Counted from the first letter of the stretch, positions 25,033-38,420 are shown. The stretch: DNA of 64,000 bases from Colletes latitarsis (GCF_051014445.1 NC_135140.1:12207501-12271500), one strand, 5' to 3'. Numbers and translations are program-made. The notes: generated by a model from the letters alone, not told the origin.

Positions 25033-26389
25033 TACAATTTTAATATTAATAACTTATTATTTAATAACTTAAATTTTTAATAATTTAATCTTGCAGGTGC
25101 TCAGTATTTACGTAAGTATACTATTACATGTTTGTTTCGAGGGAAGAATATAATTCGTAACAAATATTAATCACGCTTGATAAAAATATTTAATGTTTTT
25201 TTAAAATAACAGTTGTTTGAATAAACGTTACGCGGTATGTTAATACATGTATTAATGAACCATCGATATTTTAACACATAATTAATTTAACTAGTATCAT
25301 TAGTAATGATAATCTCTAATAATACACATTTCTTATTAATAATATAATTAATTCATTTCTCATAATTTTCACGATTCCAGTGATATTTTTCCTTCTATTC
25401 ATCGTACTTGGTACGTACGTATGTAAATAAATATCTACGTTCTTACTTTGATGCCTGAGAAAGGTGCCATAACAATGAGCGTCCTCCTTTCATTTCCACA
25501 GAGACATCTTTGTTTCATAAGATTCCATACCCTTTCGAACATTCCATGAATAATTCTTGGAGCCTTTTCAACGTCATGTAAATATTTCGAAACATACTTT
25601 TTTTTAAACATGTATTCGCAATTGTATCAATTGGCTTGATACACAAAAAGTTATAAAAACATTTGCAAATACTATACGTCGAAATGTGCTTACGATAAAC
25701 GCCAGACTTTCGTTGACTTATTTGGTGCTATTGATTCTTGTTACGCGTATCTTTCTAAAGATAACGTCGCGATCATGATAAAAATATAGTTTCTGATTCG
25801 ATATCGTAAGCATGCTTCCACGTAAAATTACATAAACATTTACGGAGATCGTACAAATTATTTAGATAATGTTAAGTGAAATTGAAACACAAAGTAATTA
25901 AATACTCGCGATGATCGTATTTCTTATATCTATAACGATTATTAAAACGACCTAGTGTTGGCATGAACTAGTATCAAACAATAATTAATAATTTAACAGA
26001 TCTAACAAAAAGATGTGCTCATCAGCTTGGACTTTCGCTAGTTTGTTCCTCGTTTTCCATTTCATTTAGTCAGATGCGACCTCTATTTCTTATCTCGTAA
26101 TAGAACTGGTTCATGGGTATTGATAACAGCCCCCATACTAACAATAACATTGTTGTTTCTTAACGTTCGGATTATTTATCGATATCTATGGGTTATACAC
26201 GTTTAATGCATATTTGGAAAATAATCGTGTCACAAAATATTTAAATATTTCGGTATATAAATACGAGTGACATATTTCATAAAATAAGATGCATACAGTG
26301 TGACCGAGCCAGAAAAAAAGCAATGTTATAGCTGATAATATCATCGATAGAGATAATTTATCAAATCCCACCAATCATAGATCGATATA
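25033..26389. other. Gene-free stretch between copies E and F
   Basis: AT-rich DNA. The short ORFs look random and no other structure is seen. Confidence 0.4.
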
Positions 26390-27049
26390 CAGGGTGTTCG
26401 GCCACCACTGGGAAAAATTTTAATAGGAGATTCTAGAGGCCAAAACAAGACGAAAATCAAGAATATCAATTTGTCGATGGAGGCTTCGTTAAAAAGTTAT
26501 TAACGTTTAAAGTTCCGCTAGTTCTGAATTTTTTTCTCGAAAATGCGCAGGATTTCGGGGATATGTCTATTCACCAAATATGATTGTAATTGACCCCCAC
26601 AACCGAAAATAATTTTTCCAAAACGATTTGAATCTTTTTTTTTCCGCCGAAAAATTTCACACCTTTTCGAATTTTTTTCTCGAAAGTGCGTAAGATTTCG
26701 GGGGTATGTGTATCCACCAAAAATAATTGTAATTGACCCCCCAAACCGAAAATAATTTTTCCAAAACAATTTGAAATTTTTTTTTTCCGTCGAAAAATTT
26801 CACACCTTCCCGAATTTTTTTCTCGAAAGTGCATAAGATTTCGGGGGTATGTCTAATGATAAAAAATGATTGTAATTGACCCCCGCAACCGAAAATAATT
26901 TTTCCAGAACGATTTGAAATTTTTGAATTTAATTGTTAATAACATTTTAACGAAACCTCCATCAACAAATTGGTATTCTTGATTTTCGACTTATTTTGGC
27001 CTCTAGAATCCCCCATTAAATTATTTCCTAGGAGTGGCCGAACACCCTG
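26390..27049 (-). mobile_element. Modular TIR element, copy F (complete, short form, 660 bp)
   Basis: Starts CAGGGTGTTCGGCCACCAC after TA and ends GTGGCCGAACACCCTG before TA. It carries three modules in the minus orientation, anchored on TTGACCCCC at about 26590, 26735 and 26879, and lacks the long-form domain. With copies E and J it gives the clearest TA / TA flanks of the family. Confidence 0.92.
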
Positions 27050-29774
27050 TATATGTAGTGTCATAAAAGATTTTAATTATTACTGTTATATCCATTCGAT
27101 ACTATGTAATTTCACGGTTCAAACAATTTTTCAAAATTCCTTGCATTTCTTTTCATACGCCGTGCAATAAAATTTAACAACGACGCTTCGTAGAGCAATG
27201 AATTTCATAAACCAATTACGTACGCCATTCATCGTACCAATGATATTCATTTTGATTAAACTCGTGGATCACGTTTCAGAATTCCCCCTTTTTTTCTCCT
27301 TGTAAAATAAAAATTCTGTTCTTAACCTATCCTATCCAGTTCTTAAATAGTCGGGGAAAAAATAATTCCCGCGATTCTGTTCGAGTGTGATATCATTCGA
27401 AACGCACGTACCATGGACGAGATATTGCAATCAATTTGTAGAAATAATTTGACAAAAAATGCAAGGTCAACACGCAACGGTTTATTAATTACATACGTCT
27501 TTGATGAAATTTCCAAATCCGAACCGTAACCTTTTACAACGTTCGTTTCTCTGTAACGCTTCCGATGGCAACTGTTTTGATTTATAGCTAAACAAGTAAG
27601 GAAAGTGATCTAAAAAGAAAAGAACACGGTTCGGTCTTGTCACCTTTAAGCTGACCTACTGAACCACGATAATCGTTTATATTTAACGCCAGTACATCGC
27701 TATGGATATGCAGTGTCCTCTGGTACATTGCGACAATCATATTCCGACCCCTCGTACATGCGAACATGCACCCACAGTTACGATTATATAATAATTTTAA
27801 ATAAGTTTCGTGTGGGGCTCCCTAGCTGAGAGGGAAGTGATTGAATGACGGATTTCCTTCGTTTCTAGGACGTTATACATAAATAATAGATGATCTACAG
27901 CGCATACAATATATGCATTAACAAGTAATTTGGCATTGAATTAATCTACATTCGTATGTGTTAAACGATGTTATCTACAACAACGGTACCGTTCACTTTT
28001 AACAATGAAATGATAAACAAAATTATATAAATCCGCTACATTTCGTCGATTTAGGATATAAGAAAAATTAACTACATTGTGATATGTTTGTTGTGTATAT
28101 TTCATTGTTTACCGCATGTTCTTTCGAGTACAGTATTTCATTAGTAGAATAATGCATTTATCGCGACTACCGCTGTGTCAAGAAAAATGGCAATTTAATC
28201 GCAATTAATGCTTTTGATAGAAAACATATTCAAAAGATATTCGCTTAATGATTATAAAATATAAAACTGCTAATAAACCGATGTATTGATGTTGTTCGAA
28301 CGTACTATTCGTAAATCGATATTACGCTTAATTTACAACACTTTTTTTTAATAAGGAATAAATTGTTTCGCAAATACATACATTTTGTTTAAATTATATT
28401 CTTTGTGGGCGAAATCGCAAGAAATATTTGTTACAATTATAACGTGTATCTTAATATAGTAAGTAGAATGTGTTGCACAAATGTTCACAATCTCTAATAC
28501 CATAATTTATAATTTCTCAGTATAGATAATAGACTAGAAAAATGGAAATTGTTTCAGTCGGTGATGATAGCTAAATGAATTTGTTTTGCATTGTTCTTCA
28601 AATAAAACTTTACGTATATTAAGATAAAAAAAAAAAAAAAAATTAAAACAAAAAAGTACATAATAAAAATACGTTTACGTACTTTTATCGAACATCCCTA
28701 TTAATCAGTTTTAAATAACCTTATTTTCTCTAATTATGCATTCATAGTTCCTAACAAACCTCGTAAATGTACTAATGCTGTTTTCTTAGATTTTAATGAA
28801 AAATGACTTATAATAAGATCTGCATACGCCATGCATTTTTTGTATACAAGTTAACAGTAGCAAGAACAAATAAAAGTTGCATTTTATTCAACAATTATGT
28901 ATTTTTGCTAGTTGAGATTAAAAACACCTAAAATGAGTAGCAATTAAATATCCCAAACTACCTCCTTGTTTACGTCTACAAAAGGAGTATTTTCATTAAT
29001 AAAGTAGACCACAACAATAATGTTAAAACAGTTCGTTGAGCAACAACTTCACAAATACACATATTTATATACACATTTCATTAATGTTTAAACTCAATTG
29101 GACAAAACATTTAATTAAGAATGCATTTCATAATTTAGTTACTATTTCAATATTTTTTTATTGCATTACAGAAATATCTAATGAAATTGAAACGTTATAC
29201 TATTTATTTAAACTTTTCGTGCATTACTGGATTTACTTATTACGTTGGAGCAAGAAATAAAGGATTCTTATGATAAATTAAAATAATAAATGAAACTGAC
29301 AATTTAAATGCTTTCTCATAGATTTGTACATTTAAATAAAAACAATGGAAAAGGTTGTTAAAAATTATGCAAAGTTAATCTACCATTAAGGAATGTAAGG
29401 TCAGTAAATAAGAATAGAGGACTCTGTTAAAAATGCGTGGATAATTTATCTGTTTTGTCTTGCATTACTCTTAGAATGTGATTGTACTTTATATATGTGC
29501 AAATGCATTTTTTTTACCATACACAAAATTTTAATTATTAAACAATTTGCAACGTATCACTTCGGCTAGGACTGCTGGAAGACATAAATACATATATAAT
29601 TTTATGTTAAATTATAAGAAAAAAATCATGTCTTTTACATACATATTGATCGCACACAAAAATCCTGTCATCGTATGAGTAACTGTACGTGATTTGTAAT
29701 ATGGGTATTAAAAGTTTCTATTTTTGTAAACATATATCAGCAAAACAAAGAATTTTTTTCAAAGGATTCAATAC
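27050..29774. other. Gene-free stretch downstream of the prolyl isomerase gene
   Basis: Very AT-rich, with a poly-A tract at 28626-28642. It lies past the 3' end of the leftward-transcribed dodo gene. No coding signal on either strand. Confidence 0.4.
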
Positions 29775-29795
29775 TTTATTTGAAATTAAGCTTCT

Positions 29796-30905
29796 TTATG
29801 CTGTTCGCTGGATAATATGAATACCACTATCTGTATGCACAGGTGAAGACAATTCACCGACTTTAAGGGCAAATGCTGCTTGTTCAAAAGGCTTTTGCAT
29901 TGCACCTCGACTAAATGGTCCCAAGTCCCCGCCTCGTTTAGCCGAACTACAATCGCTATATTTTGAAGCAAGTTCGGCGAACGTTGCTTTTCCAGATACA
30001 ATTTGTTCTCTGTAAGCTAAGTTCATAAACACAAGAACATTAATTTATGAAAAATGACCAATGCACATAATGAAGTACGTTCTAATAAAATAATACAAAA
30101 ATATCAATAATCAATAACTTACATTTAATAAGTTCAAGAGCTTCTTCCTTTGATCTTGTAATATTTTCTTCTCGCCAAGAAGATGGCCGCCTAGAACTTG
30201 AATGTTTTACCAATAAATGAGAACATTGAACTTCTTCAGGACCATCTCCTTTATTATTTCCAGATGGATCGGCAGGTTTGTCTGGCCTATCCCACTGACT
30301 TTCCTTAGTATAAATATTTAAATAATAGTGCTGTCCTATAAAAAAAATATTTAATAATACGACTATTTCAAATTTCTGTCTATATATGTTTCTAGATTCT
30401 GTACATTACGATTATATTAAAAATATTAAACTTACATTGTAACATCAATAAAATATATACTATGATAAGACAGTTCGGAATACAAAAGAAAGTTTACGAA
30501 AACCAAATTACCAAAATAACGACTATAATGTAATAATTTCCCTCTAAATTTCCAAAATGATTTAAATTTTGACAATAAAACGAAACCACGTTAAGTTGTA
30601 CAAATTATTGTCAAATATCAGTGAAACAAAGTACATAATGACAGAAATGTTACGATTTCGTCGTAATTGCATTTATAATAACATTTTAAGTAGCATAATA
30701 TTAGTTATACGAAAAAATGCCGGCCCACACTATTGACTGCACGGCACAAAGATGTGACTTGCAAGGTAAAGTAATTACAATTATAAAAAATAGTTACGTC
30801 AAAATGTATTTCTACGCTATTTATCAATTATTAAATACGAATTATCTTACCGGTAGACCTGCTTAAACGTTTTTCCCAACCCGCTGGAAGCTCTTCGTCC
30901 GCCAT
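29796..30905 (-). CDS. dod: Pin1/dodo-type peptidyl-prolyl cis-trans isomerase (WW + rotamase)
   Basis: This enzyme isomerises phospho-Ser/Thr-Pro bonds in cell-cycle and signalling proteins, mainly in the nucleus. Minus-strand exons are 30905-30851, 30335-30123 and 30016-29796; phases close exactly to 162 aa, against 163 for human Pin1. The WW domain spans about residues 6-36, with W10 and W33 and the block STGQHYYLNIYTKESQW. The rotamase domain covers about 50-162, with the catalytic histidines H58 and H156, C112 in YSDCSSAK, and the phosphate-binding basic set K62, R67 and R68. The third-exon acceptor was placed at AACTTAG|CT because the next AG would create a stop; this gives LIKSYREQI, as expected for the family. 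A minus-strand AATAAA at 29775-29780 is 16 nt past the stop. Head to head with XRCC4. Called with high certainty from motifs and full-length agreement. Confidence 0.97.
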
Positions 30906-31935
30906 TGTTATCCAATATTTTTCTACTCTTGACTCACGTCAAACACATCGAACACGTTTTCACGGTATCTAGTTATGTACTAATATTAATCCTTTCAGGT
31001 TAAGCAACGTTAACGACGATAATAATATCACTAACATCTTTTCAGTAGTTACACTCTAGAGGAACTAGATGAAAATTTGCAAAACGTAGTTTAAAGACTA
31101 ATTTTCACGTGGCAATACGAGCCATGAGAATTTTTCCTATCATTTTTTGACAGCAGTAATAGCCTTTGCAGACTTTTTCACGTACAGTTTGATCTCATGA
31201 CATTTATTTGGTTAATTTTCAATCTTCAATGATATTCTTCTCACGTACAATTCAAGACACTTGTCTAGTTACTTTAGTTACTTTTCAATCCTCGATAATC
31301 TTCACTCCATACATTTTATAAATATAAATCAATTGTTATAAATATATAAATATATATATAAACAAAATGTCAAGAAGCTAATCATTTGTTACAGGGAGCT
31401 ACAATCTTAGTTTCATGACACTTATACAATAATATATGTTTCTGGTTATCTATTAAAATGTTCTTCACTTCGAGTTTCGCTTCTATTTTAGTCGACATTG
31501 TTACGAAATTTCAAAACTACCTTCACACACTAGCATAACTGAACCTAATACCACATTCACGATATGCACCTACTCCATGTTATTTTACTCAAATGTAAAC
31601 ATTAAAATTCCTTCGTTAATAAAATTGTAAATATACTTAAGATGAAAGTAGAATCAAACATGCCTACAATATTCTTGTTTACTCGTTTTTTTACGTATTT
31701 GTGATTCTATATTTATGTTTGGCATACGTACTTTAATCTGACATTTGCTCGAATCGAAAATGAAAGCATAACACACGATTGATTATAGCGTTATCAAAGA
31801 ATGTTAATCACAAATTATAATCTATTATCAAAATTTATACAAATTTATTTATTCAAATATGACGCAAGAATAATACCGAATTTTTAAGGTTAAACCATTC
31901 CATTCGTTTTAACCTACAAAAACAAAATTTCGACG
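30906..31935. promoter_or_regulatory. Divergent promoter region between dodo and XRCC4
   Basis: About 1.0 kb separates the two start codons, which face away from each other. No TATA or initiator can be assigned with confidence; the region is AT-rich with a TA-dinucleotide stretch near 31340-31365. A shared or back-to-back promoter is inferred only from the gene orientation. Confidence 0.35.
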
Positions 31936-32933
31936 ATGACAAAAATAAGTACGTGTGAAATCTTCAATCAAATTGATAAAAAGTACTTTAGACTTTATGT
32001 TGAATGGCTTGATTTGTCACACTTCAAAGTAATATTGTTCGAACCATCAATGCCACCGCTAATTGGTGAGGTTTGTACGCAATTTATTTTGACAAACTTT
32101 TATATTTTTTAGTAATTCACGAATCTTTTTTTAATAAGAACAATTTGGCATTGTAGATGAATATCAATGACATAAATTACTTTTGCGACGAATTATCTAA
32201 ATCGACCGACGAATATCTTCAGGAGGTAGAGAGAATACTTTGTGGCAAGGATAAAGAGATTCAATTTTTTATTCAAAACACAGCACTAGAATGGAAGAAA
32301 AAAATATGGACTCGTGGAAGAATTGAGTTGCGTTCCGATTTAAATGTTGACATTATTTCGGAACATTTTCAACGATCATTAAAATTTTATCAAAGTATAC
32401 AAGAAAAATTGACTCTGTTAGAAAAAGAAAATAAAAATTTAATGGACATAAAAGATAAATTATGTTCGGATATAGAACAAATGACAAATGTTAAAACTAA
32501 TATAGAGCAAAATCTTTATAAAAGGTTCGTGCTAATTTTAAATTCAAAAAAGAAGAAAATAAGAGAATTAGAAAATGCAATAAAAACAAAACAAGGTACA
32601 AAAGATTCAATATTCGATGTATGCACGGATGAAAGCGCAGAATCGGACTCGGAAGATAGTAAAATAAATAAGGACAGAATACATACCAAAGATCAAAAAG
32701 AAAAGACTATTGATAATAAGAATGCGAAAATTAAAAGATCAAATTCTCTTAGAAATACAGATTGCATAGTCAATGACGAAATAAGTCATATAACATCTAC
32801 CTCTAAAAATTTGACAACTGAAAAGAATGAAAACACGAATGAACAGCAAACTTGTGTTGTTGGAACCAGGATCTCAAGAAATTGGAGTTTTATTGAAAAT
32901 GACTCGGAGGAAGAGTTATTTTCGCAAGAATAG
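31936..32933 (+). CDS. XRCC4: XRCC4-like non-homologous end-joining factor
   Basis: XRCC4 is the coiled-coil scaffold that binds DNA ligase IV during double-strand break repair in the nucleus. Exons are 31936-32070 and 32157-32933 (GAG|GTTTGT ... TTGTAG|ATG), phase 0, giving 303 aa (human is about 336). Residues 1 to about 100 fit the globular head, with a block like YVEWLDLSHFKVILFEPS. About 115-187 is a long charged coiled coil that includes LYKRFVLILNSKKKKIRELE, close to the ligase IV-binding segment of vertebrate XRCC4 (LYKRFILVLNEKK). The tail is acidic and Ser-rich, with a DESAESDSED cluster at about 199 and an end (NDSEEELF) resembling the vertebrate C terminus. AATAAA lies at 33140-33145. 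The head is strongly diverged, so the call rests mainly on the coiled-coil motif, domain order and tail. Confidence 0.88.
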
Positions 32934-33145
32934 AATTATACATAAATTTGAAATGTTTAATACAAATAATGCAATCAACGATAGAAAACTTATTACTTAC
33001 ATTTTGTAAGTAGATCAGTGATTTAATTCTTACCTATTGAAATGATTTATTAGTCAAAGTATGTTTACTTAATGAATTGTGTATATAAAATATATTTAAA
33101 GTACATTGTATCATGAAAATGACAAATGTCTAATTTCTAAATAAA

Positions 33146-34132
33146 GTGATTTACTGTAGGATTCACAATCTTTATTTTTGGTTCAACAATATAAATTTAA
33201 ACTGAATGTGTTTAAATCTCATAGAGAGAAAAATAAAATATGGTACTAAATGGAGACTATTTTACTGTTATCCTGTATATCAAAATTATACACAGAACTT
33301 TCTTAATACATTTCTATTTGTTGGTTTGTTCAGTACTTATTAACTTAGCACAAATTTGTTAAACATAGATATAAAAACTCTCATGGCTGGCATAAATGTG
33401 TAATAATTCTTATATTTAGTTCTCTTTAATAAAATAAATATATTATATTTTAACTACTTGATATTCTTCAGAATTAATCAAAATAATTTGTGCAAAGTTA
33501 GTATGTAATTAAACAAAATTTGGAATTCATAAATTTATACATATATACATGTATCCAAATAAATGGAACAGAGAATACATGTATACTGCTTATTAATAAT
33601 GCTTAATTGCCTTTTTTTTTTATACATTTATATATATTTAACTTTCATTGTCATCTATGGGACACGTTTCAAAAAGTTTGACAAATCGTGTTTTCGAAAA
33701 AGAGAGATAATAATACAGCAAAAGGTGAAGATATAAAAGAAGAATACTGACTCTACTTATGTTTTCGAAGGTTGTTCCATTCAATATATTTCTCTTTCTT
33801 GACAATTCAGTTATGAATTTTGAGCGTAATTTCTTCTTATCCGAATCACCAAATATTTTCTACTGCACAATAGTTACAAATAGCATTGTTACTTACGTGT
33901 ACAGAACATTATTGATATTCTTCATTGTTACAAATTGTTATTACATTGTTCTACTACATAATAATTCTTACTTTGATATTAAATGTTCTTCTGGTGTTTG
34001 ACAATTTTGGCAAATCAGTTATATTTTCTGTAGCAGAAAGAACTGTAGTAAGTAAATCTTTTTTAAAAAACATTTGAAATTAAAAAATGGTAAATTTCTT
34101 CATCGACCAAAATAAGTTAACAAATAACAATG
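33146..34132. other. Convergent intergenic region, XRCC4 and the 117-aa gene
   Basis: AT-rich sequence between the 3' ends of two converging genes. The only ORF of note (33759-34001, plus) is low-complexity and AT-driven, so not supported. Confidence 0.4.
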
Positions 34133-35014
34133 TCAAGGCTTACTTAAGGTATAACATTTTAATTTTGTACCGTTTCTTGGTATTATTAGTTTTTTAAATT
34201 TTGCTGGCGTGTACTGTGTTTGCGGAAAATTTCTGATGCCAATTCCTATTGGGTGATTAAGGTCTTGCTATTGTTTCCAAAAATAAACATAATGATAATA
34301 CTATCTACATAAAATTTACAACATAACCGAAAATTGTATTTTTCGAAGCATTTTGATGCTATAAAAAACACATTTATATCCTCATTCTTACTTTGTTTCT
34401 CATGTTTTCTATGTCTATTAAATTTCCATTGAATTCTAAAATCATAATTATAGGGACAAGAATAAATTCGTAAACACAAGCTTTCCATTCGAAAAAATTT
34501 AAATTACCTTTCGATGGACAACAGAATTGTTTACGACATTTTCTTTTTGTCGGTGCTACATCTGTAATATCTGAATCCTTCAAATTACAAATTTAATATG
34601 TTAATAAATTCGAAATGTTTAATCGAAAGACTCAATATGACAATACAATTTACCAATTTAACCTGAGGTACACAAACGCAACCTTTACCGCCACGTAATC
34701 GTGCCTTAGAATTCGCTTCAATAGGAATAATGAAAATAATTAAAGTACTAGATTATTAAAATTATACGTCTCTTCGATAGAATTGCATATTAATAAAACT
34801 ACACGAATACTTTTTATAATTAATATCATGTAAGTATATATCGACATTTAGCAAACAAAAAATTCAATGAAATAAACAGGCATGTAAATATAGTTTGAGG
34901 TTGAATTATACTACGCTTTGTACAATCCACAGCAAGATTATCGCGCGATTTATAAACTCCACTTTTTAAAACTGTTCTCGCGCATTGTTGACTGTCTTGT
35001 AGTTTACGAACCAT
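34133..35014 (-). CDS. Unrecognised basic, cysteine-containing small protein (four exons)
   Basis: I assembled this model from the sequence and do not recognise the family. Minus-strand exons are 35014-34915, 34715-34663, 34577-34508 and 34263-34133. All three junctions have GT...AG borders, and the phases (1, 0, 1) close into 117 codons plus stop. The protein starts MVRKLQDSQQCARTVLKSGV, then has a basic glycine-rich patch with the GCVCVPQ motif at about 46-52, a KRKCRKQFCCPSK motif at about 63-75, and ends near GTKLKCYTLSKP. It has no signal peptide or membrane segment and is lysine/arginine-rich, suggesting a nuclear or nucleic-acid-associated role (inference). It is head to head with EI24 and tail to tail with XRCC4. 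Alternatives are one mis-set exon boundary or an additional upstream exon. Confidence 0.55.
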
Positions 35015-36845
35015 TAAGTATTAATAAATTCACATGACTATAGAGAAGTAAAAATGATTGGTACGTTAATGTTAATCATCCTTTTTACTTATCTTTTGAT
35101 ACGCCTTCCACTGAAAACGCTACGATCGACATTTGTTTCTACGTTTTGATTTCAACGATATTAAGCTTTTATTACATACATGAGACTCTTACGATGAGAT
35201 TTTATGTGGCAGCCATTTGTCGGCAATTCGATGACGCAGCCTATAGCGACATTCTGGGAATTCTTTCTAGATGTAACTCTTATTTTTAATAGTTGGTAAA
35301 AAAGCACTATCAGATGTGTGGGAATAACGAGACTAAGGAAATTAAAATGTCTTTGTTAAACGATAACAATAATTTCGACATCCTGTGCAATCCCGAATAG
35401 GACTAGGACCTTCTTCCTCGGCGGAACTAAACAATATGGCGACACGCTGGGACAATTTCTCAGCTCTGCCACGCCACCTATGTTAGTAGCGGTAAACTCT
35501 GGTCACCACCGATGAAATTTAAATATTTTTTTAATTATATTCCTCAAATTTGTGATTTAAAAAAAACAGGAAAATAGGTATTATTATAAATATTACCTAT
35601 TTTTATAAATTTAATAGGAAAATTAATTTACCCATACCCGCGCCACGAGACTCGGTGCAAACAAAGTTGGGGGCGATATTCCAATAAATTTTCTTAAATA
35701 ACATTGGAATACAAGCTACAAATAAAATGACGAAATGAATTTACATATAAAATTATTAACACACATTATTATTAAAATAGAATTTTATGCAATACAAATT
35801 GTTCTTCTGATTAACTATATATTTGATAAAGTTGCTCATTATAAATTACTCTAAGAATACTTAAAATATATATATGTATATATGCTATATCAAATATATG
35901 TAAATATATCGCCTGTATTTGATGTAGAAACTTCTTCAATAAAATTGTAATTTATATATATATAAATTACTAGCATAAACCACAAACTTGAGGATTGTAA
36001 TTAAAACAATGTTTGTTAAATTAAACTTATCGTGACGCAGACGAACTATATCGACACAAACATTAGTGTTATTTAATATTTATTTAAGATATATTTTGTA
36101 TTATTATTTTTGCCGATTTAACGAGCACGATTTATTGCGTATTATTTTTTTTTTACGACAGTAACGATAACACGAGATTATAAATTACGAAATTTTAGAT
36201 ATAACGAGACCCGATTTCGCGTATTCTCTATTAATATTATCATTGCAGATTGTATTCGTGAATTGAGTAAAGAATATAACTAAATATATGCGCACATACT
36301 TTCAAATATACTGTCTAAAGTAAATTAACAAGTGCGTAAATAGTATAATACAATAAATTCCGATTATTAGTTTGTAATTTTATGCGATTTAACTACCAAT
36401 GAATGATACATTAAATGAAATCTTTGTTATTTGCTGGTGACCTTTGCGTGTATTAACATAGTACTGACCTTTGGCCCTGTAATGAAAAGTAATCAGTCGA
36501 CATATATTTGCAAAAATGGTTTTTCGTTAGTTTTACGAAACGTTGGATTAATAGTTCCGTTGATTTAAGTAGCTGGCAACACATATTATATGCTTTTAGA
36601 AGATTTTTATCGGTTTCGTTTTATTACTAATTGATGGTATATTGTATATTCAAAGTGTCGCAAAATTTAGTGTTTCGTCATTGTAAACACTTCTTATATT
36701 GGCTTTCTTGGTAATGTTTTTCAGTGCTTTTGTATCTGTTGTGACATTGACAGCTATGTTACCCCAAATATGTTTTTTTGGCAGATCTTTTAATCTACGT
36801 GGAGCATAGATTAATTATATTCTATTGGGAACATCTTCACGAAAT
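35015..36845. promoter_or_regulatory. Divergent upstream region of the 117-aa gene and EI24
   Basis: About 1.8 kb between the two divergent start codons. It includes TA-rich microsatellite-like sequence at about 35870-35910 and 35950-35965, and a somewhat GC-richer patch at 35390-35500. The right end probably holds the EI24 5' UTR. No promoter element can be pinpointed. Confidence 0.3.
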
Positions 36846-38420
36846 ATGGATAGCACGGCAGTGAGTAATGGATCTTATTTCCAATGAAAAAAACAACGAT
36901 TTCCCTAACCTAATACGACACATTAATTTATCATATTGTATTGTTTTCTATTTTATCCGTGTTTATATGTAAATTTTTACTCGTACATAATACATATATA
37001 TTTTTTTCACAAAAATTTTTATTATACAAATGTTACTACTACTTTACACATTTATGTAAATATTATTGAATATCGTTCATAGAAAAATAAATTGATCCAC
37101 CAAAAATTTAAACAGCTATGCCTTTATGTAATAATGTACTCATACATGTCGTATTATAATTTTAGGGAATAATACGTTCCATATATTGGGGATTTGTAGA
37201 CAGCTTAAGGGGAGCCATTGTCTTATTTTATATGGACAAACATATAAATGAAAAATTACACAAACAACCTTCTTCTAAATTAGAAATTTATGGAAAAGAT
37301 ACTGTAGTCGTGCATAATCCCCCGAGGCATTACAATCAATTAAGGTAAGAAGGGAAACAAACTTTTGAAACTTTGGTAGTACGTAAATTATGAAATTTAT
37401 GATGCATTTTCAGAAAGTCAAAAGTGTTAAAAAGAACAGTTCAATGTTGCGCATTAAACGGTGGTGTATTTTGGGCGAGTATATCTATCTTTGAATGCGG
37501 TCTGCTTCCACTTCTCAAGTACTTATTGACCATTATATTTGGCCACTCACCGGGTATGGGAATGACTGTTTGGTCTTGGACGAAACCATTTTTATCATTG
37601 ACATTTGGCACTGTATGGGTGCTACCATTATTTCTACTTAGTAGGGTAGTTAACTGTTTATGGTTTCAGGTACGAGTTATTTCCTATAAATATGCAAACC
37701 TTTGGTTATTAATTGTCAAAGGGATTAACGTCAAATCTTATATATCTATTAATCGTCTAGGACATTGCAGACAGTGCTTATAGATATAGACAAGGAAGGC
37801 CGTTACTTTTGTCTAGTATGAGCAAACTGGTAGCAGATACACTTTTCAGCATAGTGGTTCAAGCATTATTTTTGGGCCAAGGAATGTTGGTATCTAGGAT
37901 TCCCATACCTCTTGTAGGCGACATCCTAGCCCTTGTACATATGTGCCTCTTATATGCTCTCTATGCTTTTGAATACAAGTGGTTCAATATGGGTTGGGAG
38001 TTGCATAAACGATTGAGCTTCATCGAGAGTAATTGGCCGTATTTTGTGGGTTTTGGTCTACCCTTAGCAGTACTTACCCAACTACCCAATTCGTATGTAA
38101 TAAGGTAATCGATTATATTTAATTTAATCGTTGCTCTATGAAAAGAATTTGTAAGACTTAAAATTGGTATTTCAGTGGCTGTGTATTTTCTATATTATTC
38201 CCAGTATTTATTGTAAGTGGAAACGAAGCGGAACCGGTGACCGGTGTATGGTACATATTTTGATTTCACATACGAATTGCGTGTAATTTGGATAAACAAT
38301 TTAACTATGTAACGTTTACTATATTGTTTCAGTGATTACCCGCTAAACCTGTTTTCGCCGGTAATTGCTATTGCAAATACGCTTTTCAATAAAACAATCG
38401 GACCAGTGAATAGACGGTGA
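36846..38420 (+). CDS. EI24: EI24 (PIG8) family ER membrane protein
   Basis: EI24 is a multi-pass endoplasmic reticulum protein implicated in autophagy and p53-linked cell death. Six exons: 36846-36860, 37166-37344, 37414-37669, 37761-38104, 38176-38250 and 38333-38420; phases close to 318 aa. Family signatures in order are QCCALNGGVFWASISIF at about 75, VWVLPLFLLSRVVNCLWFQD, a long hydrophobic stretch with VVQALFLGQGMLVS, then LLYALYAFEYKWFN, HKRLSFIESNWPYFVGFGLP, and SGCVFSILFPVFIVSGNEAE near the C terminus. Several hydrophobic segments span the protein as expected. The first coding exon is only five codons (MDSTA) and is the least certain part; a different 5' exon is possible. AATAAA lies at 38456-38461. 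The last exon is diverged from the vertebrate tail. Confidence 0.94.

Noticed and set aside
32071..32156. Starting XRCC4 at 32157 as a single-exon gene of 258 aa.
   Set aside because: An upstream exon (31936-32070) joins in phase through a clean 86-bp intron and supplies the head-domain strands expected for the family.
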